Shown here piece after piece: positions 1 to 5,155 of a DNA stretch of 5,155 nt. Source of the stretch: an uncultured Lachnospiraceae bacterium (GTDB taxonomy: Bacteria; Bacillota; Clostridia; Lachnospirales; Lachnospiraceae); assembly GCA_947177515.1 (NCBI GenBank), contig CAMWUU010000267.1, forward strand, positions 1-5,155. The letters run 5' to 3'. A program made the translations under genes and the position numbers. Numbering within the stretch: position 1 is the stretch's first letter; every line of letters starts with the position of its first letter. The notes beneath the pieces were generated by a model that saw nothing but the letters and a program-made list of their open reading frames with translations, made no database searches and had not been told where the DNA came from.

Positions 1-1317
1 ATCCGCCGACCACCGATATCTACTCTATCGTGTTGGTCGGGAGCGTCTGATGTTTATAATTTCCAGGGGGAGGAAGACGGGGAGGAGGAACAAAAGGCCG
101 CAGGACCGTTTGGCATGTGGGTGGTGCCAGAAAAGGAGGACGAGGTAGAGGTAGTGATCCCAACCGAGGAACTCTGGATGGAGGATTTTGTTGATACAAG
201 GACACCAACGCGCTCTAAGGGGATCTATGTGACTTCGGATGCAATAAGGAATAAGCTTGACTATATTTTAAAGTTGATTGATGAAACGGAGCTGAACACC
301 ATTGTTATTGATATAAAGGATGATGATGGGCGCATTACGTATGAGATGACGGGGGAATTGATTGACCGATTTGGTACCGCGCGCTCTTTTATCCCGGATA
401 TCGGTAATTTTGTCCGTACCATGAAGGAGCATAATGTTTATCTGATCGCCCGTGTTGTTACCTTAAAGGATCCGCTGTTGGTGCGTACCGAGCCATCCTT
501 AGGGCTGCATCTAAGTGATGGGAGTGTGTATAAGGATTATAAGGGGCTGGGGTGGTTAAATCCGACAAAACAGGAAGTGCTGGACTATTATGTTGAGATA
601 GCACAGAATATTGCGGATATTGGTTTTGATGAGATCAATTTTGACTATGTCCGTTTCCCGACCGAGGGCAAGATTTCCGAACTGGTGTACGGGGACGGTG
701 AAACAACGAAGATCGAGGCGATTTCGGCAGCAGTAAAATATATGTGTGAAAAGATAAAACCGATGGGGATCTATGTTTCCGCTGATCTGTTTGGCGCGGT
801 AATCCGCAGTGCTGTGGATCAGAGGATTGTCGGGCAGGATTACCAGGAATTGGCGCTGTATTTGGACTATATATGCCCGATGATCTACCCGTCCCATTAT
901 TCGGATGGGTATTATGGGATTGAGCACCCGGATACTGAGCCGTACAAAATGATCTACGCCGCGCTGGAGGATTCCAATAAGGTTCTCTCCGGCATTCCGG
1001 AATACCGTAAACGTGCCGAAGTGCGCCCATGGCTGCAGGATTTTACAGCTTCCTATCTGCGCCACTATATCCGGTACGGACCAAAGCAGGTGCGTGAGGA
1101 GATTGAGGCGACTTACGACAGCGGGCATACCGGCTGGCTTTTGTGGAATGCGGCGGTTAATTATACGGAGGGGGCTTTGATGACGGAGGAGGCGGCGGAC
1201 TATGCCTATAAACACCGCCCGACCCCGACCCCAAGCCCTACTCCAACCATTGCAATCCCAACGAAAATGCCGAATGCGGGACAGTATATTGATTCGCCAT
1301 GGAAGAAGGGAGAATAA
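1..1317 (+). CDS. Putative glycosyl hydrolase, DUF4015 (PF13200-like) TIM-barrel protein, 5'-partial or with uncertain start
   Basis: The frame is open from base 1 to TAA 1315-1317. The first ATG in frame is at 115, and residues are numbered from it (400 aa). Family hallmarks appear in order: VIDIKDDDGR (64-73) on an early beta strand, a YLIARVV strand with LKDPLL (about 109-122), GWLNP, then FDEINFDYVRFP (171-182), VSADLFG (221-227), CPMIYPSHY (254-262) and GWLLWNAA (340-347). Asp172, Glu173 and Asp177 are the acidic residues I would suspect at the barrel's active site, but the substrate is unknown. A Pro/Thr linker (368-378) and a short polar tail end the protein. Members of this family are normally exported or membrane-anchored through an N-terminal hydrophobic segment. 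A start at 115 would lack one, and AGGA at 102-105 is only a weak ribosome site, so I treat the gene as continuing upstream. The acidic stretch just before Met115 (EEDGEEEQ) suits an extracytoplasmic linker. The family call is firm from recalled motifs; the enzymatic role is inferred. Confidence 0.85.
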   Translation: MRRPPISTLSCWSGASDVYNFQGEEDGEEEQKAAGPFGMWVVPEKEDEVEVVIPTEELWMEDFVDTRTPTRSKGIYVTSDAIRNKLDYILKLIDETELNTIVIDIKDDDGRITYEMTGELIDRFGTARSFIPDIGNFVRTMKEHNVYLIARVVTLKDPLLVRTEPSLGLHLSDGSVYKDYKGLGWLNPTKQEVLDYYVEIAQNIADIGFDEINFDYVRFPTEGKISELVYGDGETTKIEAISAAVKYMCEKIKPMGIYVSADLFGAVIRSAVDQRIVGQDYQELALYLDYICPMIYPSHYSDGYYGIEHPDTEPYKMIYAALEDSNKVLSGIPEYRKRAEVRPWLQDFTASYLRHYIRYGPKQVREEIEATYDSGHTGWLLWNAAVNYTEGALMTEEAADYAYKHRPTPTPSPTPTIAIPTKMPNAGQYIDSPWKKGE

Positions 1318-1354
1318 TGGGGACGATTTTTGTCCAGTTACCGGAAAAAAGGCT

Positions 1355-1381
1355 TAAGATTTCAGGGGGTTATGCCGATAT
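1355..1381 (+). promoter_or_regulatory. Sigma-D / sigma-28 (flagellar-type) promoter
   Basis: TAAG at 1355-1358 is followed by exactly 15 bases and then GCCGATAT at 1374-1381. The Bacillus subtilis sigma-D consensus is TAAA-N15-GCCGATAT and the enterobacterial FliA consensus is TAAAGTTT-N11-GCCGATAA. The -10 element is therefore a full match to the sigma-D consensus, the spacing is exact, and the -35 core differs at one base; the extended form TAAGATTT-N11 also fits. Transcription would start near 1388 and read into the gene at 1552. The site lies in the gap after the hydrolase gene, correctly oriented for the two secreted-protein genes. This is sequence evidence only; use of the site is inferred. 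Confidence 0.75.
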
Positions 1382-1387
1382 AAAAGA

Positions 1388-1551
1388 TAAGGATGTGACA
1401 AACAAATCAGACGATGCGGATGGATGCGGCACGATATGCGGACTAACGGTATGGTAATGGGCAGGGAAAAGACTTCCCGTGGTGGTTGCCCGCTGCTGGA
1501 ACACCGCAAAAAGGGCATGGATTGCACCGTAAGTCAGAATGGAGGAACAAG
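1388..1551 (+). promoter_or_regulatory. Leader of the secreted-protein operon, with a possible hairpin and the GGAGG ribosome site
   Basis: If the sigma-D promoter is used, about 165 nt of untranslated leader precede the gene at 1552. A possible hairpin pairs GGGCA 1459-1463 with TGCCC 1487-1491 and GGGAA 1464-1468 with TTCCC 1474-1478, giving a 5-nt apical loop and an 8-nt bulge on the 3' side. TGCCC could instead pair with GGGCA 1513-1517. Short GATGCGG-like direct repeats lie at 1413-1419, 1423-1429 and, imperfectly, 1434-1441. The leader ends with GGAGG at 1541-1545, six bases before ATG 1552, which is what fixes the start of the next gene. I see no match to the c-di-GMP riboswitch core or any other riboswitch I know. 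A regulatory function is not shown. Confidence 0.3.
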
Positions 1552-3786
1552 ATGCAAGGGAAACAGGGAAAAATGCTGGGCTTTTTGCTTGTGTTAGCCG
1601 CGGTTGTGCTTTTGGCACCGTTTGTGCGGGCGCAGGCAGCGGGCAAACTCTCGGTTGTGGAGATCGACTATGAGGCGGAAACGCTGACGGTAAGTTCATC
1701 TTCTGGGGATTCGTATCTCTATTTTTCGGATTCGAAGATGAAGAACTGGGAGTGTGCGTACGGGACATTTTCCGGCACACAGTATGTACTTGATATTTCC
1801 TGGGTCAAGAAGACAAAGGACTATGTGCTGACATTAAAGGGTGACAAGTCGGACGAGGTTCTTTCGGTGACCTTGCCGGTACAGAATAAGTACCTGAAAG
1901 TAAAGTACAACTGTATTAATGAGAGTTTTGAGGCAGAAGGTAATGAGAACAGGGCATTGTACTGGCGCAAAGCGGATTCTACCAACTGGAAGCTGGTCGA
2001 TAGTACGACGGTGAATGAGATGCGCAGGCTCTATGCAAAGGGTGCGGCTCTTTATCTGCGCACGGGGCAGGAGAAGGGTAGTTCGACAAGTTTTGGTGCG
2101 CGCCCATCAAAGGAAGTGAAGGTCAGCCTGTCAAAGCAGGCGGCAGCACCATCGCTCTCAATGAAGACACCGGGCATCCTTACGGTTAATGACAAGCAGG
2201 AGTACCAGGTTGAGGGTGCGGATCCAAAGGACTGGGAGAAGGTGGAAGGAAAGACCCTTGACCTTAAAAAGGTCGCAACAACCGCCTTTACTACTTATGG
2301 AAGTTCTGCCAGGGATACAAATGTTTATGTGCGCGTGGCAGCAACGGAGAAGAAACTGCCATCTGCTAGTGCTGTGATTACGGTAAGGGCGCAGGAAGCG
2401 GCAGATGAGGATATCATCCCTAGTTTTAAGAATTCGAACACTCTTGAACTTAAGATTGAAGAGAGGAAAGAGGACGATACCGTGACACGGGAGAAGCCGT
2501 CAAGCAAGAACCCGTATGAGTATACGATTGTAGCCGCCGATGCAACTTTGGCGGAGGATGCAGAGTGGAAGACAATCACGTCGGATACTGTACTGATCAG
2601 TAAGGAGAAAGCACCAAAAGGTTCCACCATTTATGTCCGTAAGGCCGGCCGGCTTGAAAGCAAGTTGGTTTACCAGCCGGAGTCAATGGCGTGGGACTAT
2701 ACCGTAGGAGAGTATCCAGCAGAAAGCACCGTAAATCCTGGTGATGGACCAAGTGTGGGTGTGGAACAGGTGGATGAGGTGAAAGTGGTAGATGGAAAAG
2801 TTTCCCTAATTAAGATGGATGGAAGGAAACCTGCCCATCTGGAGTTTAAGATTACTGTGACAAACTTTGACACAGATGTTTCAAAAATTACTTGTGGCGG
2901 AAAGAATCTGGAATTTACGACAACAAAAACGGGAACGGATGTTATCAATGTTTCGATTACGGATACCACGGCTTATGAGGAGGCTGTAAAAACCCGCGAT
3001 ACGGAACAGCCTGTACTGATTACCCTTAAGAATGGGGAAGTGATTAAGGATAAGGTGACCTTGACAATACTTAGGGGAGCATCAGTAAAAACAGAGGCTG
3101 CTTTCAAAGTGACCCATAGGATTGCGGCAAATCAGACAGACAAGTACAAGTTTACAGTTGTACCAGGTCTTAAGATTGAGATGGATACCTCGGATGCAAG
3201 CCAGCGTCAGAAAACAGCGATCAGCAAAATCACCTTCCAGGGCGATGAACTGGTAAAAGGGACGATGTGGTCGGAAACTGTGGATAGCAGTGGAAACTAT
3301 GTGGTGACGATTGAGGAATCCGCTTTTGAGGCGGCATTCTATAAACAGGATACCAAGCTTGAAACATCCTATCCGATTATTATTGAGATGGATAACGGGC
3401 AGCAGGTTAAGTCCGGTGTAAGCGTAAAGCTGTACGAGGATGCGGCGGTAACAAGTGATCAGAATATCATTGCAATTTATGAAGGTGTTGGGCTGGATGG
3501 ACTTGGAGGTGGAAGTTCGGAAGAAGACAAAGTTACCCCGGTGATCCAGGTTAAGCTTGCATTTGCAAAAGATGGTATTTCGGTTAGTAAAATTACCTGG
3601 AATGGTACAGTATTTAAAACAGCCGTCCTAGGAGGAAGCAAAGAGATTACAATCCCGTTAAGTAACCAGGATTTGAAAGAGCTTCGTTTGCCGGATGGGG
3701 TAACGAGCCTGACAAAACCGGTTGTGTTTGAGTTAAGTAACGGGAGCCTTGTAAGTACGAGTTTCTGGCTGACACTGAACAAATAA
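1552..3786 (+). CDS. Secreted multi-module surface protein, function unknown (larger paralogue)
   Basis: The product has 744 aa. The start at 1552 is chosen for its GGAGG site and because it opens directly onto a signal peptide: a short basic n-region, a hydrophobic stretch at about 9-25, and a likely signal peptidase I site after AQA (27-29). In-frame sequence upstream as far as TTG 1486 has no better site. The exported part has four related units of about 70-90 residues centred on Trp66, Trp146, Trp228 and Trp339. The later three pair an aromatic/Trp strand with an 'iYvR' strand (LYLR 167-170, VYVR 258-261, IYVR 360-363). After a Gly/Pro/Ser linker (about 386-403) come three further units (about 406-507, 512-628, 657-744). 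Each has 'SKIT..G' (444-450, 558-564, 680-685) followed by a hydrophobic strand and 'NG' (487-495, 608-616, 723-731). The pattern resembles Ig-like or fibronectin-like surface modules, but I do not recognise a named family. No LPXTG, SLH, dockerin or C-terminal membrane helix is visible. It is first in a probable operon with the paralogue 24 bases downstream. Confidence 0.88.
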   Translation: MQGKQGKMLGFLLVLAAVVLLAPFVRAQAAGKLSVVEIDYEAETLTVSSSSGDSYLYFSDSKMKNWECAYGTFSGTQYVLDISWVKKTKDYVLTLKGDKSDEVLSVTLPVQNKYLKVKYNCINESFEAEGNENRALYWRKADSTNWKLVDSTTVNEMRRLYAKGAALYLRTGQEKGSSTSFGARPSKEVKVSLSKQAAAPSLSMKTPGILTVNDKQEYQVEGADPKDWEKVEGKTLDLKKVATTAFTTYGSSARDTNVYVRVAATEKKLPSASAVITVRAQEAADEDIIPSFKNSNTLELKIEERKEDDTVTREKPSSKNPYEYTIVAADATLAEDAEWKTITSDTVLISKEKAPKGSTIYVRKAGRLESKLVYQPESMAWDYTVGEYPAESTVNPGDGPSVGVEQVDEVKVVDGKVSLIKMDGRKPAHLEFKITVTNFDTDVSKITCGGKNLEFTTTKTGTDVINVSITDTTAYEEAVKTRDTEQPVLITLKNGEVIKDKVTLTILRGASVKTEAAFKVTHRIAANQTDKYKFTVVPGLKIEMDTSDASQRQKTAISKITFQGDELVKGTMWSETVDSSGNYVVTIEESAFEAAFYKQDTKLETSYPIIIEMDNGQQVKSGVSVKLYEDAAVTSDQNIIAIYEGVGLDGLGGGSSEEDKVTPVIQVKLAFAKDGISVSKITWNGTVFKTAVLGGSKEITIPLSNQDLKELRLPDGVTSLTKPVVFELSNGSLVSTSFWLTLNK
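1617..2653 (+). repeat. Four diverged Trp/'YVR' protein modules in the larger secreted protein
   Basis: Residues about 35-109, 112-196, 197-281 and 297-385 of the larger secreted protein repeat one plan: a Y/L-aromatic strand, a central Trp followed by a polar/valine strand, a variable loop, and then an aromatic-hydrophobic-Arg strand (LYLR, VYVR, IYVR), ending in a strand such as VKVSL or VITV. The first unit is the most diverged and has DISWVK in place of the YVR strand. The repeats are visible only at protein level, with no long identical DNA stretches, so the duplication is old. Boundaries are approximate. Confidence 0.6.
2767..3786 (+). repeat. Three C-terminal 'SKIT...NG' protein modules in the larger secreted protein
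   Basis: Residues about 406-507, 512-628 and 657-744 share the order charged/valine strand, 'SKIT' plus two residues and Gly, a threonine-rich or charged loop, 'P(V/I)(L/I/V)(I/F)' strand with NG four to five residues later, and a final strand (VTLTI, VSVKL, FWLTL). A Gly-rich spacer (646-656) precedes the third unit. They look like Ig-like beta sandwiches, which is inference from strand pattern only. The shorter paralogue lacks all three. Confidence 0.6.
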
Positions 3787-3810
3787 TTGAAAGGCAGGGT
3801 ATTATAAATC

Positions 3811-5013
3811 ATGAAAGAATTAAAAAGAATACAGCGACTGCTGCTGGTTTTGTGCCTTGGGCTTTTGATTGCCGTCGGGGGGCGCAGTATGCGCTCCCTG
3901 GCAGCGGATGCAACGCCGACACCATCCCCGGCACCTACGGAAAAGCCGGTCAAGGTGGAAGCCATCGACTATGAAAATCTTTGGCTTATAGTAAACGGTG
4001 AGGATAACACGGCAGTCTACTATAGTGACAAGGGCAAGAAGACCTGGTCGAAAGCGGAGCAGGATAATGGGAAGTATTACATTGATATCTCCTGGATTAA
4101 GGCAACAGCCAGCGGGGAGATTAATGTAAAGGGTGATAAGAACGAAGAGATCGTAACAGTAACCATCCCGGCACGGGAAAGCAAGTATAAGGTAAAATTT
4201 GACAAAGTAAACGGGACATTGGTATTTTCCGGTCTGCCAAGCGGTGTGGAAAAATTTCAGTGGCGCAAAGCAACTTCCTATCAGTGGAATACAGCTTTAG
4301 TGGCAGATGCAAAAACAAAAGATTCTTTGTTCTGCAAAGAACTGGAGAAATTCCGCGTTTCCGGCGCATCGATTTATGTGAGGATTGCGGGGGTGGATGC
4401 AACGGTTAAAGATGGTAAACTGGATATGGGCAGCCGGCCGGGCAAGGAAGTCAAGGTAAGTATTACCAAGCGTGCCAATGCGCCGAAGTTAAAGGTCAAC
4501 GGGGCGAAACTGACAGTTAACACCACCACTTCAATGGAGTATTCAGTCAATAACGGTTTAGAATGGAAACAGGCAGGCAAAACCATGTCACTCGATTTGC
4601 TGGCTCCGGAGGCACTCGGCGGTTCGGGTCAGGATAAAGCTATATGGTTCCGCAAGAGGGCAACCGCAAATTCGCCGTATTCCAAGACTTTTGTACTGGA
4701 GATTCCGGCACAGGATCCTGCCCCGGACGGAAATGACTTCTCTTTTGAAACCAAGGACGGGAAATTCTGTCTGACTTTCTCAAAGGCCAGCAAGACAACG
4801 CCTTATGAGTATACGGTAGTAAAAGAGGGCGTTCCTTTTAACCCAGCAAAAACATCCTGGAAGTCGGTAGTAACAGCAAAGACGATTTCCATTTCCCAAA
4901 GGACTGCTCCGGCTGGAAGTACAATCTATATTCGCAAAAAAGCAGTTAATCAGACTAGCACCACCAACTTAAAACTTGCATCAGATTACGCAATGGTTCC
5001 CGTTAGTTACTAG
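3811..5013 (+). CDS. Secreted multi-module surface protein, function unknown (shorter paralogue)
   Basis: The product has 400 aa. ATG 3811 opens onto a signal peptide: basic MKELKRIQR, a hydrophobic core at about 10-23, and a probable cleavage site near SLA/A (29-32). A Pro/Thr linker (35-46) follows. AAGGCAGGG at 3791-3799 can serve as ribosome site, though its spacing of about 11 bases is long. The mature part is collinear with the N-terminal half of the upstream protein. It has a unit with YYSD...W79 and IDISWIK (91-97); one with QWRKA, W159 and SIYVR (188-191); one with MEYSV, W252 and IWFRKRA (278-284); and a last one with PYEYTVV (331-337), W350 and APAGSTIYIRKK (367-377). The last unit matches the upstream PYEYTIV and APKGSTIYVRK most closely. 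The three SKIT/NG units of the larger protein are absent. Cys15 lies inside the hydrophobic core and is not in a lipobox, and there is no sorting signal. The tandem arrangement suggests gene duplication followed by gain or loss of the C-terminal units, and co-transcription. Molecular function is unknown. Confidence 0.87.
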   Translation: MKELKRIQRLLLVLCLGLLIAVGGRSMRSLAADATPTPSPAPTEKPVKVEAIDYENLWLIVNGEDNTAVYYSDKGKKTWSKAEQDNGKYYIDISWIKATASGEINVKGDKNEEIVTVTIPARESKYKVKFDKVNGTLVFSGLPSGVEKFQWRKATSYQWNTALVADAKTKDSLFCKELEKFRVSGASIYVRIAGVDATVKDGKLDMGSRPGKEVKVSITKRANAPKLKVNGAKLTVNTTTSMEYSVNNGLEWKQAGKTMSLDLLAPEALGGSGQDKAIWFRKRATANSPYSKTFVLEIPAQDPAPDGNDFSFETKDGKFCLTFSKASKTTPYEYTVVKEGVPFNPAKTSWKSVVTAKTISISQRTAPAGSTIYIRKKAVNQTSTTNLKLASDYAMVPVSY

Positions 5014-5096
5014 AATGGCAACGGACATTTAAGGGCAGTCGCTAAAGACCAGATAGAATGAAGTAAAATAGTTATAAAATATACCATACTACAAAA
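5014..5096. other. Intergenic stretch, nothing assigned
   Basis: This stretch is A/T-rich towards its end, around TTATAAAATATAC (about 5071-5083). No convincing -35/-10 pair, ribosome site or open frame is visible. It is most simply the 3' untranslated part of the operon before the terminator. Confidence 0.5.
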
Positions 5097-5148
5097 ATAC
5101 AAAAAGGGGGAGGACTGATTTAAAAATTAGTCCTCCCCCTTTTTGTAT
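5097..5148 (+). terminator. Strong, probably bidirectional, rho-independent terminator
   Basis: Bases 5097-5121 and 5124-5148 are inverted copies of 25 bases that differ only by one G-U wobble. Allowing a real loop, the stem is about 24 bp with a TAAA loop (5121-5124). The core is GGGGGAGGACT against AGTCCTCCCCC, followed by five T (5140-5144). On the opposite strand the run AAAAA 5101-5105 gives the matching T-tract, so transcription from either side could stop here. It lies 83 bases after the stop codon of the second secreted-protein gene and closes the operon. Confidence 0.9.
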
Positions 5149-5155
5149 GCGCAGG

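Noticed and set aside
556..1215. Long open frame on the - strand (219 codons) opposite the hydrolase gene, plus another at 635-1030.
   Set aside because: They are antisense shadows of a gene with clear family motifs; they have no domain-like content or ribosome site.
1321..1335. GGAC...GTCC inverted repeat after the hydrolase gene, considered as a terminator.
   Set aside because: The stem is only 4-5 bp and the T-run lies in the loop, not after the stem.
1317..1457. Small + strand ORF (46 aa, starts MGTIFVQLPEKR) whose ATG overlaps the hydrolase stop as TAATG, with AAGGGAG just upstream.
   Set aside because: The ribosome-site-like bases also encode the end of the hydrolase, the peptide has no recognisable features, and the ORF covers the sigma-D promoter, which explains the sequence better. 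It is not excluded as a coupled small protein.
1382..1540. Possible c-di-GMP or other riboswitch in the leader, attractive given the motility promoter.
   Set aside because: I could not find the conserved core segments of the c-di-GMP-I class or any other class I can recall.
1486..1551. Longer start (TTG 1486) for the larger secreted protein.
   Set aside because: It would put 22 polar residues before the signal peptide and has no ribosome site, whereas ATG 1552 has GGAGG at ideal spacing.
1457..1597. Second TAATG-overlapping + strand ORF (46 aa, Cys-rich end) running into the larger secreted-protein gene.
   Set aside because: It has no ribosome site and runs out of frame into the signal peptide coding region; it reads as chance.
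3811..3930. Lipoprotein signal in the shorter paralogue because of Cys15.
   Set aside because: The context LLLVLC followed by Leu is inside the hydrophobic core and does not fit the lipobox.
3477..3965. Open frame on the - strand across the junction of the two secreted-protein genes.
   Set aside because: It overlaps two well-supported genes and reads as low-complexity antisense translation.
1..5155. CRISPR arrays, insertion sequences, tRNA or rRNA genes, attachment sites.
   Set aside because: No regularly spaced repeats, transposase motifs, terminal inverted repeats or RNA gene signatures were seen; the only long inverted repeat is the terminator.

Overview
The window looks like part of the chromosome of a Gram-positive, probably motile member of the Clostridia, most likely a Lachnospiraceae relative. 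The organism call is inference. It rests on the GGAGG-type ribosome site, the Pro/Thr (PTPTPSP-like) linkers, Gram-positive-style Sec signal peptides, a DUF4015-type putative glycoside hydrolase, and a near-consensus sigma-D (sigma-28, flagellar-type) promoter. All three supported genes are on the + strand and none of them is a housekeeping gene.

Layout: (1) 1-1317 is a putative glycosyl hydrolase of the DUF4015 / PF13200-like TIM-barrel family. Its reading frame runs off the left edge, and its N-terminus is doubtful because a membrane-segment-like peptide lies in another frame at the edge. (2) 1318-1551 is a 234-base gap. It holds a strong sigma-D promoter match (TAAG, exactly 15 bases, GCCGATAT at 1355-1381) followed by a leader of about 165 nt with a possible hairpin and a GGAGG site. 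(3) 1552-3786 encodes a 744-residue secreted protein with four N-terminal Trp/'YVR' modules and three C-terminal 'SKIT...NG' modules. (4) 3811-5013, 24 bases later, encodes a 400-residue secreted paralogue carrying only the four Trp/'YVR' modules. (5) 5014-5096 shows nothing I can assign. (6) 5097-5148 is a very strong hairpin terminator that closes the unit.

The most coherent reading is a two-gene transcription unit (promoter at 1355-1381, terminator at about 5097-5148) for a pair of related, exported, multi-module beta-rich proteins whose expression would be tied to the motility programme. Neither protein has a visible LPXTG sorting signal, S-layer homology repeat, dockerin, lipobox or C-terminal membrane segment, so how they stay at the surface, if they do, is unknown. 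I do not recognise a named family for them. The upstream hydrolase may be an unrelated neighbour, although I see no terminator separating it from the pair.
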